From contig QANY01008651.1 in NCBI GenBank assembly GCA_003255025.1, positions 1,267,801-1,331,800 on the forward strand: DNA of 64,000 bases, given 5' to 3'. The position numbers and the translations under genes were made by a program. The notes under the pieces are model-generated. The model saw only the letters and a list, made by a program, of their open reading frames with translations, did no database searches and was not told the DNA's origin. This document shows positions 12,530-23,100 of the stretch, piece after piece. The stretch comes from Datisca glomerata. Taxonomy: Eukaryota; Streptophyta; Magnoliopsida; Cucurbitales; Datiscaceae. Every line of letters begins with the position of its first letter. Positions within the stretch are counted from its first letter, which is position 1.

Positions 12530-13906
12530 AATAGCCCAAAACTTAACCTTTTGCTAGTCCTTAGGCAAAGCTAAAATAAAAAAATCATGAAAACATTAAA
12601 CACTAATTAAGCAAAACTACGGATCAAATGATGAAATGTTTTGACTAACTAAACATGCCTTAGAGATTTCAAAATAATGATAACCTAAGAAAAACTTCTT
12701 AATTGTGATCATGTAGAGTTTCAACATAACTACCAACTTACATTACACCAACCCGAATGCGTGTGTGTTACCTTAAGTCGTCCAACTTCTTTATCTCGAA
12801 TGAGTTTATGCAACAAAGTCTCACAAAAGTGGATCCATTAATCTATAAATAGATTAGAACTCTATAAGCCAATTTTTCATGTCACTCTCCACTAATATAG
12901 GCAAACCAAAACATTTCGGATCATTAGGACATTCATAGGCTTGTAATGTATGGTTGGGGTTTAGGGTAGGATAAATGATATTATTTTAGCTCAATCTTTA
13001 CCTATAGTCACACATACATTCTAGGAATCAACGAGATTAACTCAACTTATCTTGTAATACCCTTAAACTTGTCATTCCACCTCTTGAGTTATCAACTATG
13101 CTCAACCATTTTTTTTAATTTGATTTCTTTAGGCTTATCTTTTCCTTAACGAACTTTCAGTTAATAGTTCCCAAACCAGTTGGCCTTAGGGTATTAGGTT
13201 TTAAGACGCCCCTTTGAGCTTAATCACTCAAGTCCAAGCGGCTGCGAAATCAAACTTATTCACAATTTTTTCATATCGAAACTCCTCTCATCCATCCAGA
13301 TTGTCATAGCTCCAAGTATTTTTTTCAGAACCTCCAAATACTATGAGTAAAAAGGGTTATAGGGAATACTTTTTATAACATTGTGAAATTGTCATGGGTG
13401 ATAGACTCATGGCTATTTAGGCTCAGCATGGATGACTAGGAAAACAATTATGCACAGGTTTACTTGAAAAGCCCAAACGGTCTAAAAATGACCTAAATCA
13501 TGTCCTAAGTGAAGCGTAGCCTAGAATTTTACCTCAAACAATAATCAAATTGGTTTTAGAGTTCTTATGATATCATAATGATTTCTTAAATCACATAATC
13601 CTTCTCTAAGAAAAAAAGATAATTAACGCTCAAGGCTAGGTGCTCAATATGTCGGCCTTCATCCTATTCATTCTCTGCATAGTTCATGTTATCTCCAACT
13701 GAGGGGGAAATGGTGCATGAGCCAAATTCTCCCATAGTTTTTTTTAAATATAAAAATCTGAAGAAAAACAGAAATAAAATAAACTAAAAAAATTATTAAA
13801 AAACTAAAAAAATGGGAAAAAAATGAAAAAACTAAAATAGAAATAAGTGGCCTCCCGGTAGCGCTTGCTTTAATGTCTTCATCCAGAAATAATGATCATC
13901 CAGGCT
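12530..13906 (-). other. 3' untranslated region of the gypsy element
   Basis: No open frame is convincing on either strand. On the minus strand the segment at 13,850-13,880 reads AGCGCTACCGGGAGGC, similar to the conserved post-integrase region of Athila-like elements (known to me as a recurring phrase near their 3' LTR). It therefore seems that a deletion joined the start of RT (near 13,907) to this region. A G-rich stretch next to the LTR (12,530-12,545, minus strand GTTTTGGGCTATT) may be the polypurine tract. Confidence 0.6.
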
Positions 13907-14395
13907 TCACTCATTGTCCAGTGACTTTAGAATTCCCTTTGTGTCAGAAGTTAACCAGCCTAAGACCATTTGTTGCTCTCTCAACACCCTCGACAGCTTG
14001 TCTTCTTGTTCACCATTTAACGAAGCAGAGATAATGACAGGTAGAGTGGATGCTTCTCCCATAAAGGTGTACCGAAGGTGGATGTCTAACACCGATGGTT
14101 TTTCAATAAATGGTAGGTGTCTAGGTTTACCATCTCTAAATTCTGCACTATCCACGCGTAAACAACTATTCATATCATTTGGGCGTTCGATTGCTTTGAA
14201 GATATTAAAAATTATCAGATCATCTTGCACTCTTAGAATAAGTTCTCATTTTTGCACATCAATAAGAGTTATTCCCGTAGCTAAAAATGGTCTACAAAGA
14301 ATAACTGAATTTTCTTGGTTTTCCATCATGTCAAGAACAATAAAATCAGCAGGGAAAATAAATCTATCCACATTTATCAAAACATCTTCAATAAT
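13907..14395 (-). pseudogene. Gypsy RT entry region (stub)
   Basis: The minus-strand frame contains HLRYTFMGEASTLPVIISAS and EDKLSRVLREQQMVLGW, then TSDTKGI. This is the conserved linker just before the RT domain in Athila-like polyproteins. The frame ends at SLDNE, where the RT core should begin. None of the RT catalytic motifs (such as YxDD) follows. The product would have no polymerase activity. Confidence 0.8.
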
Positions 14396-14880
14396 CTACA
14401 ATGGATATCTGATAAACTGATTAACTAACTGTAAAGATATTGTCGTGGGCTTAGCTTCTCCAAGTCCTAGTTTATTGTAAACTGAATATGACATCAAATT
14501 GATACCAGCCCCAAGATCACATAAAGTTTTTTCAAAATATGAATTCTCAATGGTGCAGGGAATATTAAATCTCCCAGGGTCCTTTAACTTCGGAGGTAAT
14601 TTATTTTGGAAGATAGCACTACACTCTTCAATAAGTGCAACTGTCTCATACTCCTCTAGTTTTCTCTTGTTTAAGAGAATAACATTCATGAATTTGACAT
14701 AGCTCGACATTTATTCCAAAGCATCAGTAAAAGTGATATTTATATGTAGTTTCCTAAACACATCAAGAAACTTAGAAAACTGCTTATTCGATTTCTGCTT
14801 TTGGAATCGCTGAGGGTATGGCAAAGGTAGAACATATGGTGGAGGATTATCAGGAAAGAGCTTTGACTTAGAATGCCTTC
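14396..14880 (-). pseudogene. Gypsy aspartic protease region
   Basis: The frame 14,396-14,710 contains KDPGRFNIPCTIENSYFEKT, then CDLGAGINLMSYSVYNKLGL. The D-L-G-A motif is the retropepsin active-site signature of Athila-type elements, which usually read DLGAS; here the residue after GA is Gly. Upstream at about 14,720-14,880, in a different frame, is a segment of the kind PPPYVLPLPYPQRFQKQK, the usual lead-in. A stop at about 14,711 separates them, so this is a relic. Confidence 0.85.
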
Positions 14881-15106
14881 CTTCTTTTTTGAGCTCTTAG
14901 TAAGATCATCACCCATTGTCTCAGTTTTTGCTTCAATTGGCTGAGAATTTTCAACAATGGCTTTCTGGGGTTCTGCTAACTCCTTACCACTGCGAAGAGT
15001 AATGGCATTTACTTGTTCTTTTGGATTACATTCGGTGTTGCTCGGTAGAGAACTTTGTGGTCTTTGAGTGAGTATTTTTTACAGTTGACCAATTTGAAGC
15101 TCCAAA

Positions 15107-16514
15107 TTATGAATAGATGCAGCTTGACTCTGAATACTTGTTTCTTGTCTCTGAAGTGTAGCATTTTTTTTTTGCCATAAAATGAGTAGTATTGTCTGTG
15201 AGCTGGGTAAGAGCATCTTTTAAAGAAAATTTAGGCTGTTGAGGCTGAAATTGAGGCTGAATAGCAATTGGTGTATTCATGACATTCTGACTATTCTTCC
15301 AAGAGAAATTTGGGTGATTTCGCCACCCTTGGTTATAAATGTTGGACAATGGTTTATTCGGCATGTTGTAATTCTAAAAAAATTAACATGTTCTGACTGA
15401 GAATGAGCAAAAAGATTACTGGCTTGACATTCAGTACTAAGATGAGGTCCATTGCACAAATTATAAACTTCTCGTGAAGGATGAATAGCACTAGCATTGA
15501 CGGTGAAATAGCTCAATTGCTTGGACAATGTAGCTACTTGAGCAGTAAAAGTGGTAAGAGCAACAACTTCATGAACTTCATGAATCTTTCTTGGTACATT
15601 GCGCTCAATTGACCATTGATAGGTATTAGCAACTATTTCTTCAAGCAAAACATAAGCCTCATCATGTGTTTTACCCATTAAACTCCTCCTGTTGCTGCAT
15701 CCATTAGTGTCTTTGTTAAATTTCCTAAACCATTATAGAAACTTTGGACTTGTAGCCATCCAGAGAGTCCATGATGTGGACATGCTCTCAACATCTCTTT
15801 AAACCTCTCATAAACTTCATAAATGAGGACGTCATCCTCTTTATAGTTCATTTTCAACTCTCCTAACGAAGGGAAGTAATCCAATCTCGAACGAACTACA
15901 TTGCTTGACTGCGACATGCCAACATGTCACATACATGAAAGCATAAAGCTGTGAAAGCTTTATAATAGATTATATAATCTAATCAAAGGGCTGGCTTTTC
16001 GCTTGGTTGATTACTGAAGAAGGTTTTTGAGATTCCATATCATATTGTACAAAAATAGTGATCTCGTTCCTCATCTTAGTTGTTTTAGGTGGAAAGAATT
16101 TAGCCAAAAATTTCTCAGAAAGTCAATTTCAAGTGGTGATTGATCCAGCAGGTAAAGAGTTCAACCAACTTTTAGCATTATCTAGAAGCGAAAATGGGAA
16201 TAATCTCAGTATAATTGCATCAGTTGAACATTGTTGTGCTTGAATGTCTCACAAATTTTGAGAAAAGTGGCTATGTGAACATTTGGATCATCATTAGGCA
16301 TGCCACTGAAATGATTTACTTGCACCATGTGAATGATAGCATGTTTAATCTTAAAATTATTGGCTTTAATAACAGGGCGTTGAATAGCCGACGTGGCCTC
16401 ATTGACCATTGGCATAGCATAATCCTGAATTGCCCAATTATTTTGGTTGACCACAATTTCAGGATTTTCTCTAGCACATTCCATGGTTTCTTGAGGTTGT
16501 TTAGAAGCTTCCAA
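15107..16514 (-). pseudogene. Gypsy gag (broken)
   Basis: Pieces in order on the minus strand: the N-terminal part (16,514-16,206) with NHFSGMPNDDPNVHIATFLK; a middle piece (15,917-15,678) with YERFKEMLRACPHHGLSGWL and VQSFYNGLG; a third (15,678-15,277) with GKTHDEAYVLLEEIVANTYQ and LTTFTAQVATLSKQLS; and a C-terminal piece (15,364-15,107) with WRNHPNFSW. All belong to the retrotransposon gag family of Athila-like elements, which forms the particle. At least three frameshifts or stops break the frame, so no full capsid protein can be made. Confidence 0.88.
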
Positions 16515-16637
16515 ATTTTCTCAGACACCTTAGAAAACTCCTGAAAGTTCAAAATAGTAAACAACCGTAAATAAAAAAAATTAAGACTTGAAGTAAAATT
16601 AAGGATACATAACTCTATTATTAATAAACAAAATTAA

Positions 16638-16655
16638 TCCCCGGCAACGACGCAA
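16638..16655 (-). promoter_or_regulatory. Probable primer binding site of the gypsy element
   Basis: The minus strand reads GCGTCGTTGCCGGGGA six to eight bases inside the upstream LTR (which ends at 16,662). Athila-like elements carry a closely similar sequence pairing with tRNA-Asp; here it shows one or two changes. It sets the minus-strand orientation of the element. Confidence 0.7.
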
Positions 16656-16661
16656 AAAACT

Positions 16662-17662
16662 TGTTACAATTATTCAATAGTGCAAGTGTACACTAATTTA
16701 GAATTGAATAGATAAAAGATTTAGAGATTCTGATTTCATCAAACTAAACATGCTTAAAATTCTAAAACTCAATCAATCAATATTTATCAAATTATTGACA
16801 ACAAATTTTTCTCAAGTAATTATCAATCTTTCTTAAGAATCGATAACCATTAATCAAAAATATTAATCCCACATCTATGTCAAGATTAAATAAATTGAAA
16901 CTCATTAAGCACAAAAATTATAATTACTCACTAAATCCATAATTATCTCTAACTTATGAAATTATAATGATGTTATAAACATAGATCAAAGTTAATCATC
17001 ACTTCTTTGTCTCAGAATTAAATCTAAAATCATGCAATAGTTGGCTAGACGATCACAAGTATTAAAAATAAATTATAACACTCAATAATATTAAATAAAC
17101 ATCGATTGAATTGAAAATGAGAGTTTATGAACAATCATGGTTTGACTACATCGTAACCCTAAATAAGAAATTTAGAACATACTAGAATAGGAAAAAAATC
17201 CTAATATTATTCATGAACATAGAGGAAAAGAGAAGAAAAACTAGATTTACGGATGAATTGAAGTTGAGATCCGTCTCCCAATTGGATTCGTCTTCGTTTC
17301 CTCTCCAAAAAGCTTTCTCCTTTATCTTCCACGTCCAAAAGTTCTCCAATAATCTTAAGATATTATATTTATAGAATAGGGTTCGTCAAGGATTGGATTG
17401 GAGTGAAAAATATCTAAAATCGCGCTAGCGTCGCGATGTTGGCTTCCACTGTCGCGACGCTGCCCATTCTGCCCAAATCCGCCTTTTTCTCATTTTAACT
17501 GCATTTTTACCTTCCAAATATTTCAAAATCAACCCAATGCATTTGAATATCTAACCTACAAGATAAAAATAAAAATAAACATAAATCAAAAGATAAAACT
17601 CAAAGAACCAATAAAATTAATGTTAAGATTATCTAAAATATGAGTGTGAAACACACTTATAA
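16662..17662 (-). repeat. Gypsy LTR, right copy (5' LTR of the element), 1001 bp
   Basis: It begins TGTTACAATTATTCAATAG and ends at 17,662. It is collinear with 11,245-12,529 apart from two deletions. The target duplication AGAGA follows directly at 17,663. Confidence 0.9.
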
Positions 17663-19035
17663 AGAGATATTCAAAGCTAGGCTAGTAGCCAAGGGCCACA
17701 CCCAAAAGGAGGGTATAAAATACAAGGGTACCTTCTCGTCGGTGGCCATGCTTAAATCTATCTGAATCCTTTTGTCCATTGCTGCTACCCTTGATTATGA
17801 AGTCTGGCAAATGGACGTCAAGATTGCTTTTCTGAATGGCAATCTTGATGAGCCATTTATATGGCTAAAAAAGACGGGTTCATGGAGAAAGGCCAACAGG
17901 GCAAAGTTTGTGAACTGCAAAAGTCCATTTGTGGACTTAAGCAAGTATCACAATCGTGGAATATTAGATTCGACGAAACTATTAAAAATTATAGTTTTGA
18001 ACAGTTAGTGGATGAGCCATGTGTGTATAAACTAATACACGAAGGGAATGTGGGTTTTCTAATCTTGTACATAGATGATATTCTACTCATTGCGAATGAT
18101 GTAGAAAAATTATCCGATGTCAATATTTCTTGCAAATCAATTTGATATGAAAGATCTTGGAGAATCTGCATTTGTCTTAGGTATTCAGATCTTTCGTAAT
18201 AGGAAGAACAGAAAATTAGTATTGTCTCAAAGATATTATATTGATAAGGTGTTGGATCACTTCAGTATGTAAAACTCCAAGAATGGATTTCTTCATTTTA
18301 GACATGGAGTCAGCCTCTCCAAGGAGTAGTCTCCTAAGACTCTTCAAGAAGAGGAAAACATGAGAAAGATTCCATATATCTCAACAGTAAGAAGTTTCAT
18401 GTATGCGATGCTTTGCACTAGACCAGACATTTGCTATGCTATGGGCGTGGTTAGTCGTTTGCAATCTAATCCTGAAATTGAACATTGGAATACCGTCAAA
18501 CATATCCTTAAGTATCTGAGGAGAACAAGGAACTACATGCTTGTGTGTATTGACCTGAGTATGACGGGGTATACTAATTTTGATTTCAATGCAAATCAGG
18601 ATTTTATGAGGTCCACTTTAGGATCAGTGTTCATCCTGAACGGTGGAACAGTTGTATGGAGAAATATCAAACAATCTTATATTGTTGATTCTACCATGGA
18701 AGCTAAATATGTAGTAGCTTGTGAAGCTGCAAAGGAGGCTATATGGTCTAGGAAGTTCTTGAAGACTCTAAAAGTTATTCCAAACGCTAACAAGCCCATG
18801 ACAGTTTATTGTGATAACAGTGGAGTTGTAGCGAATTCTAAGGAACCTAGAAGCCATAAGAGATCCAAACACATAGAACATAAATATCACCTGATTAGAG
18901 AAATTGTTCAGCGTGGAGACGTTGTGGTTATGCATATTTCGACGGTCAACAACCTGACAGATCCATTCACAAAGACTTTAAGGAGTAAAAAATTTTATGG
19001 TCATCTGGAAGGCTTGGAGATAAGAGATTGTACAC
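17663..19035 (+). pseudogene. Copia reverse transcriptase and RNase H (second half)
   Basis: The RT resumes with FKARLVAKGHTQKEGIKYKG, then LDYEVWQMDVKIAFLNGNLD (17,789-17,850). The catalytic FLILYIDDILLI (about 18,055-18,090) keeps the Y-x-D-D box. After frameshifts near 17,880 and 18,120 and a gap, the frame 18,360-19,148 covers the RT thumb and the Ty1-type RNase H: CTRPDICYAMGVVSRLQ, then DSTMEAKYVVACEAAKEAIW, VYCDNSGVVA, and SKHIEHKYHLIRE. The segment is recognisable throughout, yet broken, and it lies in direct continuation of the part before 11,244. Confidence 0.92.
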
Positions 19036-19048
19036 GCCTACTTCAGTC

Positions 19049-19060
19049 CAAGAGGGAGAT
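19049..19060 (+). promoter_or_regulatory. Polypurine tract of the copia element
   Basis: CAAGAGGGAGAT lies directly before the 3' LTR start TGTTGGAATA, the expected place for second-strand priming. Confidence 0.75.
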
Positions 19061-20113
19061 TGTTGGAATATTTAGTAAAGTAGCATGTATTAACTATTTA
19101 TTTATATTTAGTTATTTCTCAGACATTAGTATTATTAAATTCTTATGAATAAATTGAAAGTTTTATTTTAAATTAAAGTGTGTTTATAAATTACTCAATT
19201 CCTGAAACTTTCATCAACAAACGAAGAGTGAAAACAGAGGCGTTTCTAGACGAATTCTTCTGAGAAAGTTCAAAATGATATTCGCAGTTTTAGGATCGAC
19301 TGGACAATCGAATCTGATTATGACTGTTAGGTTGAACTAATGGATGCCAGTCTTGGCGCAAGGGAGTGGAGACTCAAATGGTTAACCTAGACATGGCATA
19401 AACATGTTAAATAGACCGTTAACAAATTAGTTTAGATCTCAAACTATTTACCAAGCTCTAAATCTACTTGGTTACACCTTAAGAGTATTTTCATAATTAC
19501 CTTAATCCAGAGGTGAATACATAGCTTGAGTTAGTTAGTTGCAATCTTTGTGATATCAAATGAGTGAGTTTGAATTAGCGGACAATATCTCGGCTGTTGG
19601 AATTGTAATTCAATTAAGTTGGAGTTATGTAATTCACAGATATGAAAATTCGTAGTTCGATTGCGCAAGCAACAATATCACTTTATACTTTATTGATGAG
19701 TGTGTGAATAAATTAATCTGGCCATGTATTTAATGAATTGAGTCATTGATTAAGACTTGTGAATTGTAAGAGTTAATTCATTATTTGTCTTTTTTATTCA
19801 GTCAATAAATGAGTTAAAAAAATAATAACAAGAGGGGTAAAATAATAATTTTACATCCCCGCTCTTGTTATTGATATTCATGATGGGTATTATGTTAAAA
19901 TATTTTGTGGACCGTGTAAATACAAGGGTTTATTTACACCAACAGAAAACGTAGCGCGTACGAATCGAGAATTGATTCAGCATCGAACATATAGTGAAGT
20001 CGTACGATGTTAGGATTAAATAGGTCGGGAATTTATGGAGATAAATCCACCGTGTATTTGAATCGTACCGATCCTACCCATATCTCAATTTAGGTAGTTT
20101 TATTGGGTCAACA
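19061..20113 (+). repeat. 3' LTR of the copia element
   Basis: It starts TGTTGGAATATTTAG after the polypurine tract. The end is tentatively placed at CAACA (20,109-20,113), which mirrors the TGTTG start; the 5' copy does not reach this far, so the end is uncertain. No flanking duplication could be confirmed because the left end of the element is lost. Confidence 0.75.
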
Positions 20114-23100
20114 TCAAGAATATACCATTTTTAAGGGAAAAAATATCTTAAGATGAAACAAAAATAAAAAAAATAACCATCCAAATTTTAAAAAAAACAA
20201 AAAATCCACGTAAAAAACTGTCACTTACGAGCGCCAACGAGATTTTGAATGTTTATCCCCAAAGTTGATATAATTTATATTGTATATATAAAATATACTA
20301 TAAAAATTATACAGGTATATATTATATAAATTATCAAAATCTTGAGCTATGGTGCGTGTGGCGTGAAAACTTCCTTCCGCCTGGAAGTCCATTTTTTTCA
20401 AAAATCGTGCAAGATGACTATTTTTTATTCTTATAGCCATTTTTTATTAATTTTCTTAGAAATTAACTATTTATTAACATAACATATTTTTTTAGTTTTA
20501 TCAAATGTTATCAAATGACTAGTTGTTGAAGCTCACTTCCTAAGCTCCTCTGAGTCCAATTCAATGTAATCGAAGCCCACCTCCTAGTTAATATATTGTC
20601 ATCATTTAAAATTATTAAATCTTTGTAATATTCTATGGGCTTTGACTCATACTTTATCACACAAATTTTTGAATTTACAAAATTTTATTTATGTGTTTAT
20701 GATATTAAGAAGAAAATGGTTTCCGTAAAAATATTTTTGTGAAAATTTAATTTTATAATTTCAATTTTGAGAAACTTAAGAAACTAAAATTGAATTGTCT
20801 TTGTTACTGTACTCATTAGAATGCTTGAGTGGGGAAATTATTTTGAGCAACTTAAAAAATTAGGATCAAGCTTGAGTTGACTATTTTGAGACGTTATATA
20901 TTTCAGTCATTTATAAAATAGAGTAGAACTTATTTTCATTATTTAATTTTAGTTAGAAATAGTTAATTTATTTTTTTAAGAATAATTTTTTTTAATATTA
21001 TAATTATTAACATTTGGTAGGATCTTACTATCATCGATCCGATCTAACTTCAAAAGACCCCTCCACCGTAAAAAATATGATCCTGACAACCTTTGACAAT
21101 GAACTTTTCCGTTCATATATATTATATTTAATTATAATTATAGATAATAAGTATTCACTTTTACTTATAAAATGTATTGATACATTTCCGTAAATATTTA
21201 ATAGTAAGATTTATATTTTTGAATATTAAATATAAATTTTATATTCGAAATACAGACAATAAATATTAACTGATACTATTTATAAATATTTTTGTTAATA
21301 ATCTTATATTATTTTTAAGGTAATTTATTTAAATAATTATTTGTCAGTTCACTAGTTTACAAAAATATTTTTTACGTATTATTAAATAATTATAAAAAAT
21401 AATTTTGTAAATAATTATAAAAATAATTTTGTAAATAATTATAAAAATAATTTTGTAAATAATTATTGCAGTCTACCTAAATTTTTTTGATATGTATATG
21501 TATATTTATGATATGTAAGTTTCCTAGTTTACTTTTTATTTACCGTTAATAGTCTGGAGCTAGCTTATTCTAAATATAGTATACGTAACCTTAAGAAACC
21601 AAGAGTTACTAATATAAAGAATTTTTCCAGTCACTATGAAAAGTTTTGAAATATTAACGACAATAATAAAAAATAACAACAGTATCAGAATTTAAAAAGT
21701 AAAAGATATTTTTAAAATCTCTAATTTTTATAGGAATAACCACATTTTACTATAAACCATCCATCATTATATCATTAAAATAAAAAAATCACATTTAATA
21801 GATATATCATAAAAGGCGAATGGAAAGTATTATAAAAAGCGAAGATTATGATCAAATTAAATCGGTTAGTTAAATAAGTATTATTATATACAATCATAAA
21901 ACAGTTTCACCACTTTAAAATGATTAAATGTCACACATGCTAATTAACGGGTTAAGGTATTAGAGATGCCATTGGACGGTTTTGAGACATCACCCCTTTT
22001 TTGTTCTAATATTTTATAGAAATAAGTGATTTTAGGTAAATATCAATATTATAGTGTATGATTAGATTTTTATTAAATTTTTAAAAATATTCGATTTTTA
22101 TCAAATCTATTTTAAACCTCTGAAATGTAAATACTATAAATTCCATTAACATTAATTTTCGAAAACGTCATTTAAGTATCATATTATCTCTCTATCAATT
22201 ATTCTCCCTCTATATTTCTCTCAACATTAATGTAAATATAAATAAATATAAAATAATATATATATATATATGTATGTATATGTATATCTCAATCAATAAC
22301 TTTAAATATGTACTTTTCTCTCTAAAATCTATATCTCTATATCATTCCAATCTCTCTAAAATCAAATTAAAACTCTCTCTTTCACCATAAAACATCAAAT
22401 AAATTTTAATTTTATAATCAAATCAATATTAGTTAGTTATCAATCACTCTATCACTCTCATCATAAAACATTAACTAAATATTTTATATTTAATTTTTTA
22501 ATAACATTAATTATTATTTACCAATACTCTCTCTCTTTAATTTATTTTTTTTTCTCTCTGAATAATAGTAGCACTATCTCTCTCTAACGCTCAAAAGAGT
22601 AGCACTCTTTCTCTCTTCTTCAGTTAATATATCATTCTCTCTCTCTCTCTCAACTCAAAAGTCATCCGTGAAGATAAATGATTGCCGTCAATATCTATTG
22701 TAAATCAAGAGTTTTAAGTTTCTCTCACTCAAGTTATAATTATCTTATCAATCACTATCTCTTTCAATTAATAATTATGTTATCAATCACCTTACTAATC
22801 ACTCTCTCCTTCAATTAATAATTAGTACTATTATATAATTACAATTGAAGATGAGTGGTTGATAAAGTAATTTATTACACAGTAAATATATATTATCTTC
22901 AATTACTGTAATTGAAGATAATTGGGTAAATATGTAATACTATTATGTAATTACTATTTAATTAATTACTATTGAATTGATTTTTGTAATTACTATATAA
23001 TTAATTATTTTATTGACTGCTAATATATATTTAAATTAATTACTTTTGAATTGATTTTTGTAATTACTATATAATTAATTATTTTTATTGATTGCTAATA

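Larger units (their letters stand above)
11245..17662 (-). mobile_element. Non-autonomous Athila-like Ty3/gypsy element nested in the copia RT
   Basis: LTRs at 11,245-12,529 and 16,662-17,662 bracket 4.1 kb of internal sequence. Genes read on the minus strand: gag, then protease, then only the entry of RT, then a 3' untranslated segment. A minus-strand PBS-like stretch containing CGTTGCCGGGGA lies just inside the upstream LTR (16,638-16,653), as in Athila-type elements primed by a tRNA-Asp-like sequence. The RT catalytic part, RNase H and integrase are gone, so it is a deletion derivative. LTR ends are TG...CA, except that the plus-strand right end has decayed to TAA. Confidence 0.92.
8494..20113 (+). 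mobile_element. Degenerate Ty1/copia LTR retrotransposon, interrupted by a gypsy insertion
   Basis: The left LTR (8,494 to ~9,480) and right LTR (19,061-20,113) are direct repeats in the same order as the enclosed gag zinc knuckle, protease, integrase, reverse transcriptase and RNase H remnants. That order (integrase before RT) defines Ty1/copia. The left LTR lacks about the first 25 bp, and the PBS and most of gag are missing, so the element is deleted at its 5' end. Stops and frameshifts break every domain. A minus-strand gypsy element (11,245-17,662) sits inside the RT. It cannot encode its own transposition. Confidence 0.93.

Noticed and set aside
13914..14702. Plus-strand open frames over the gypsy protease and RT stub
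   Set aside because: They are shadows of the minus-strand polyprotein, which carries the recognised motifs.
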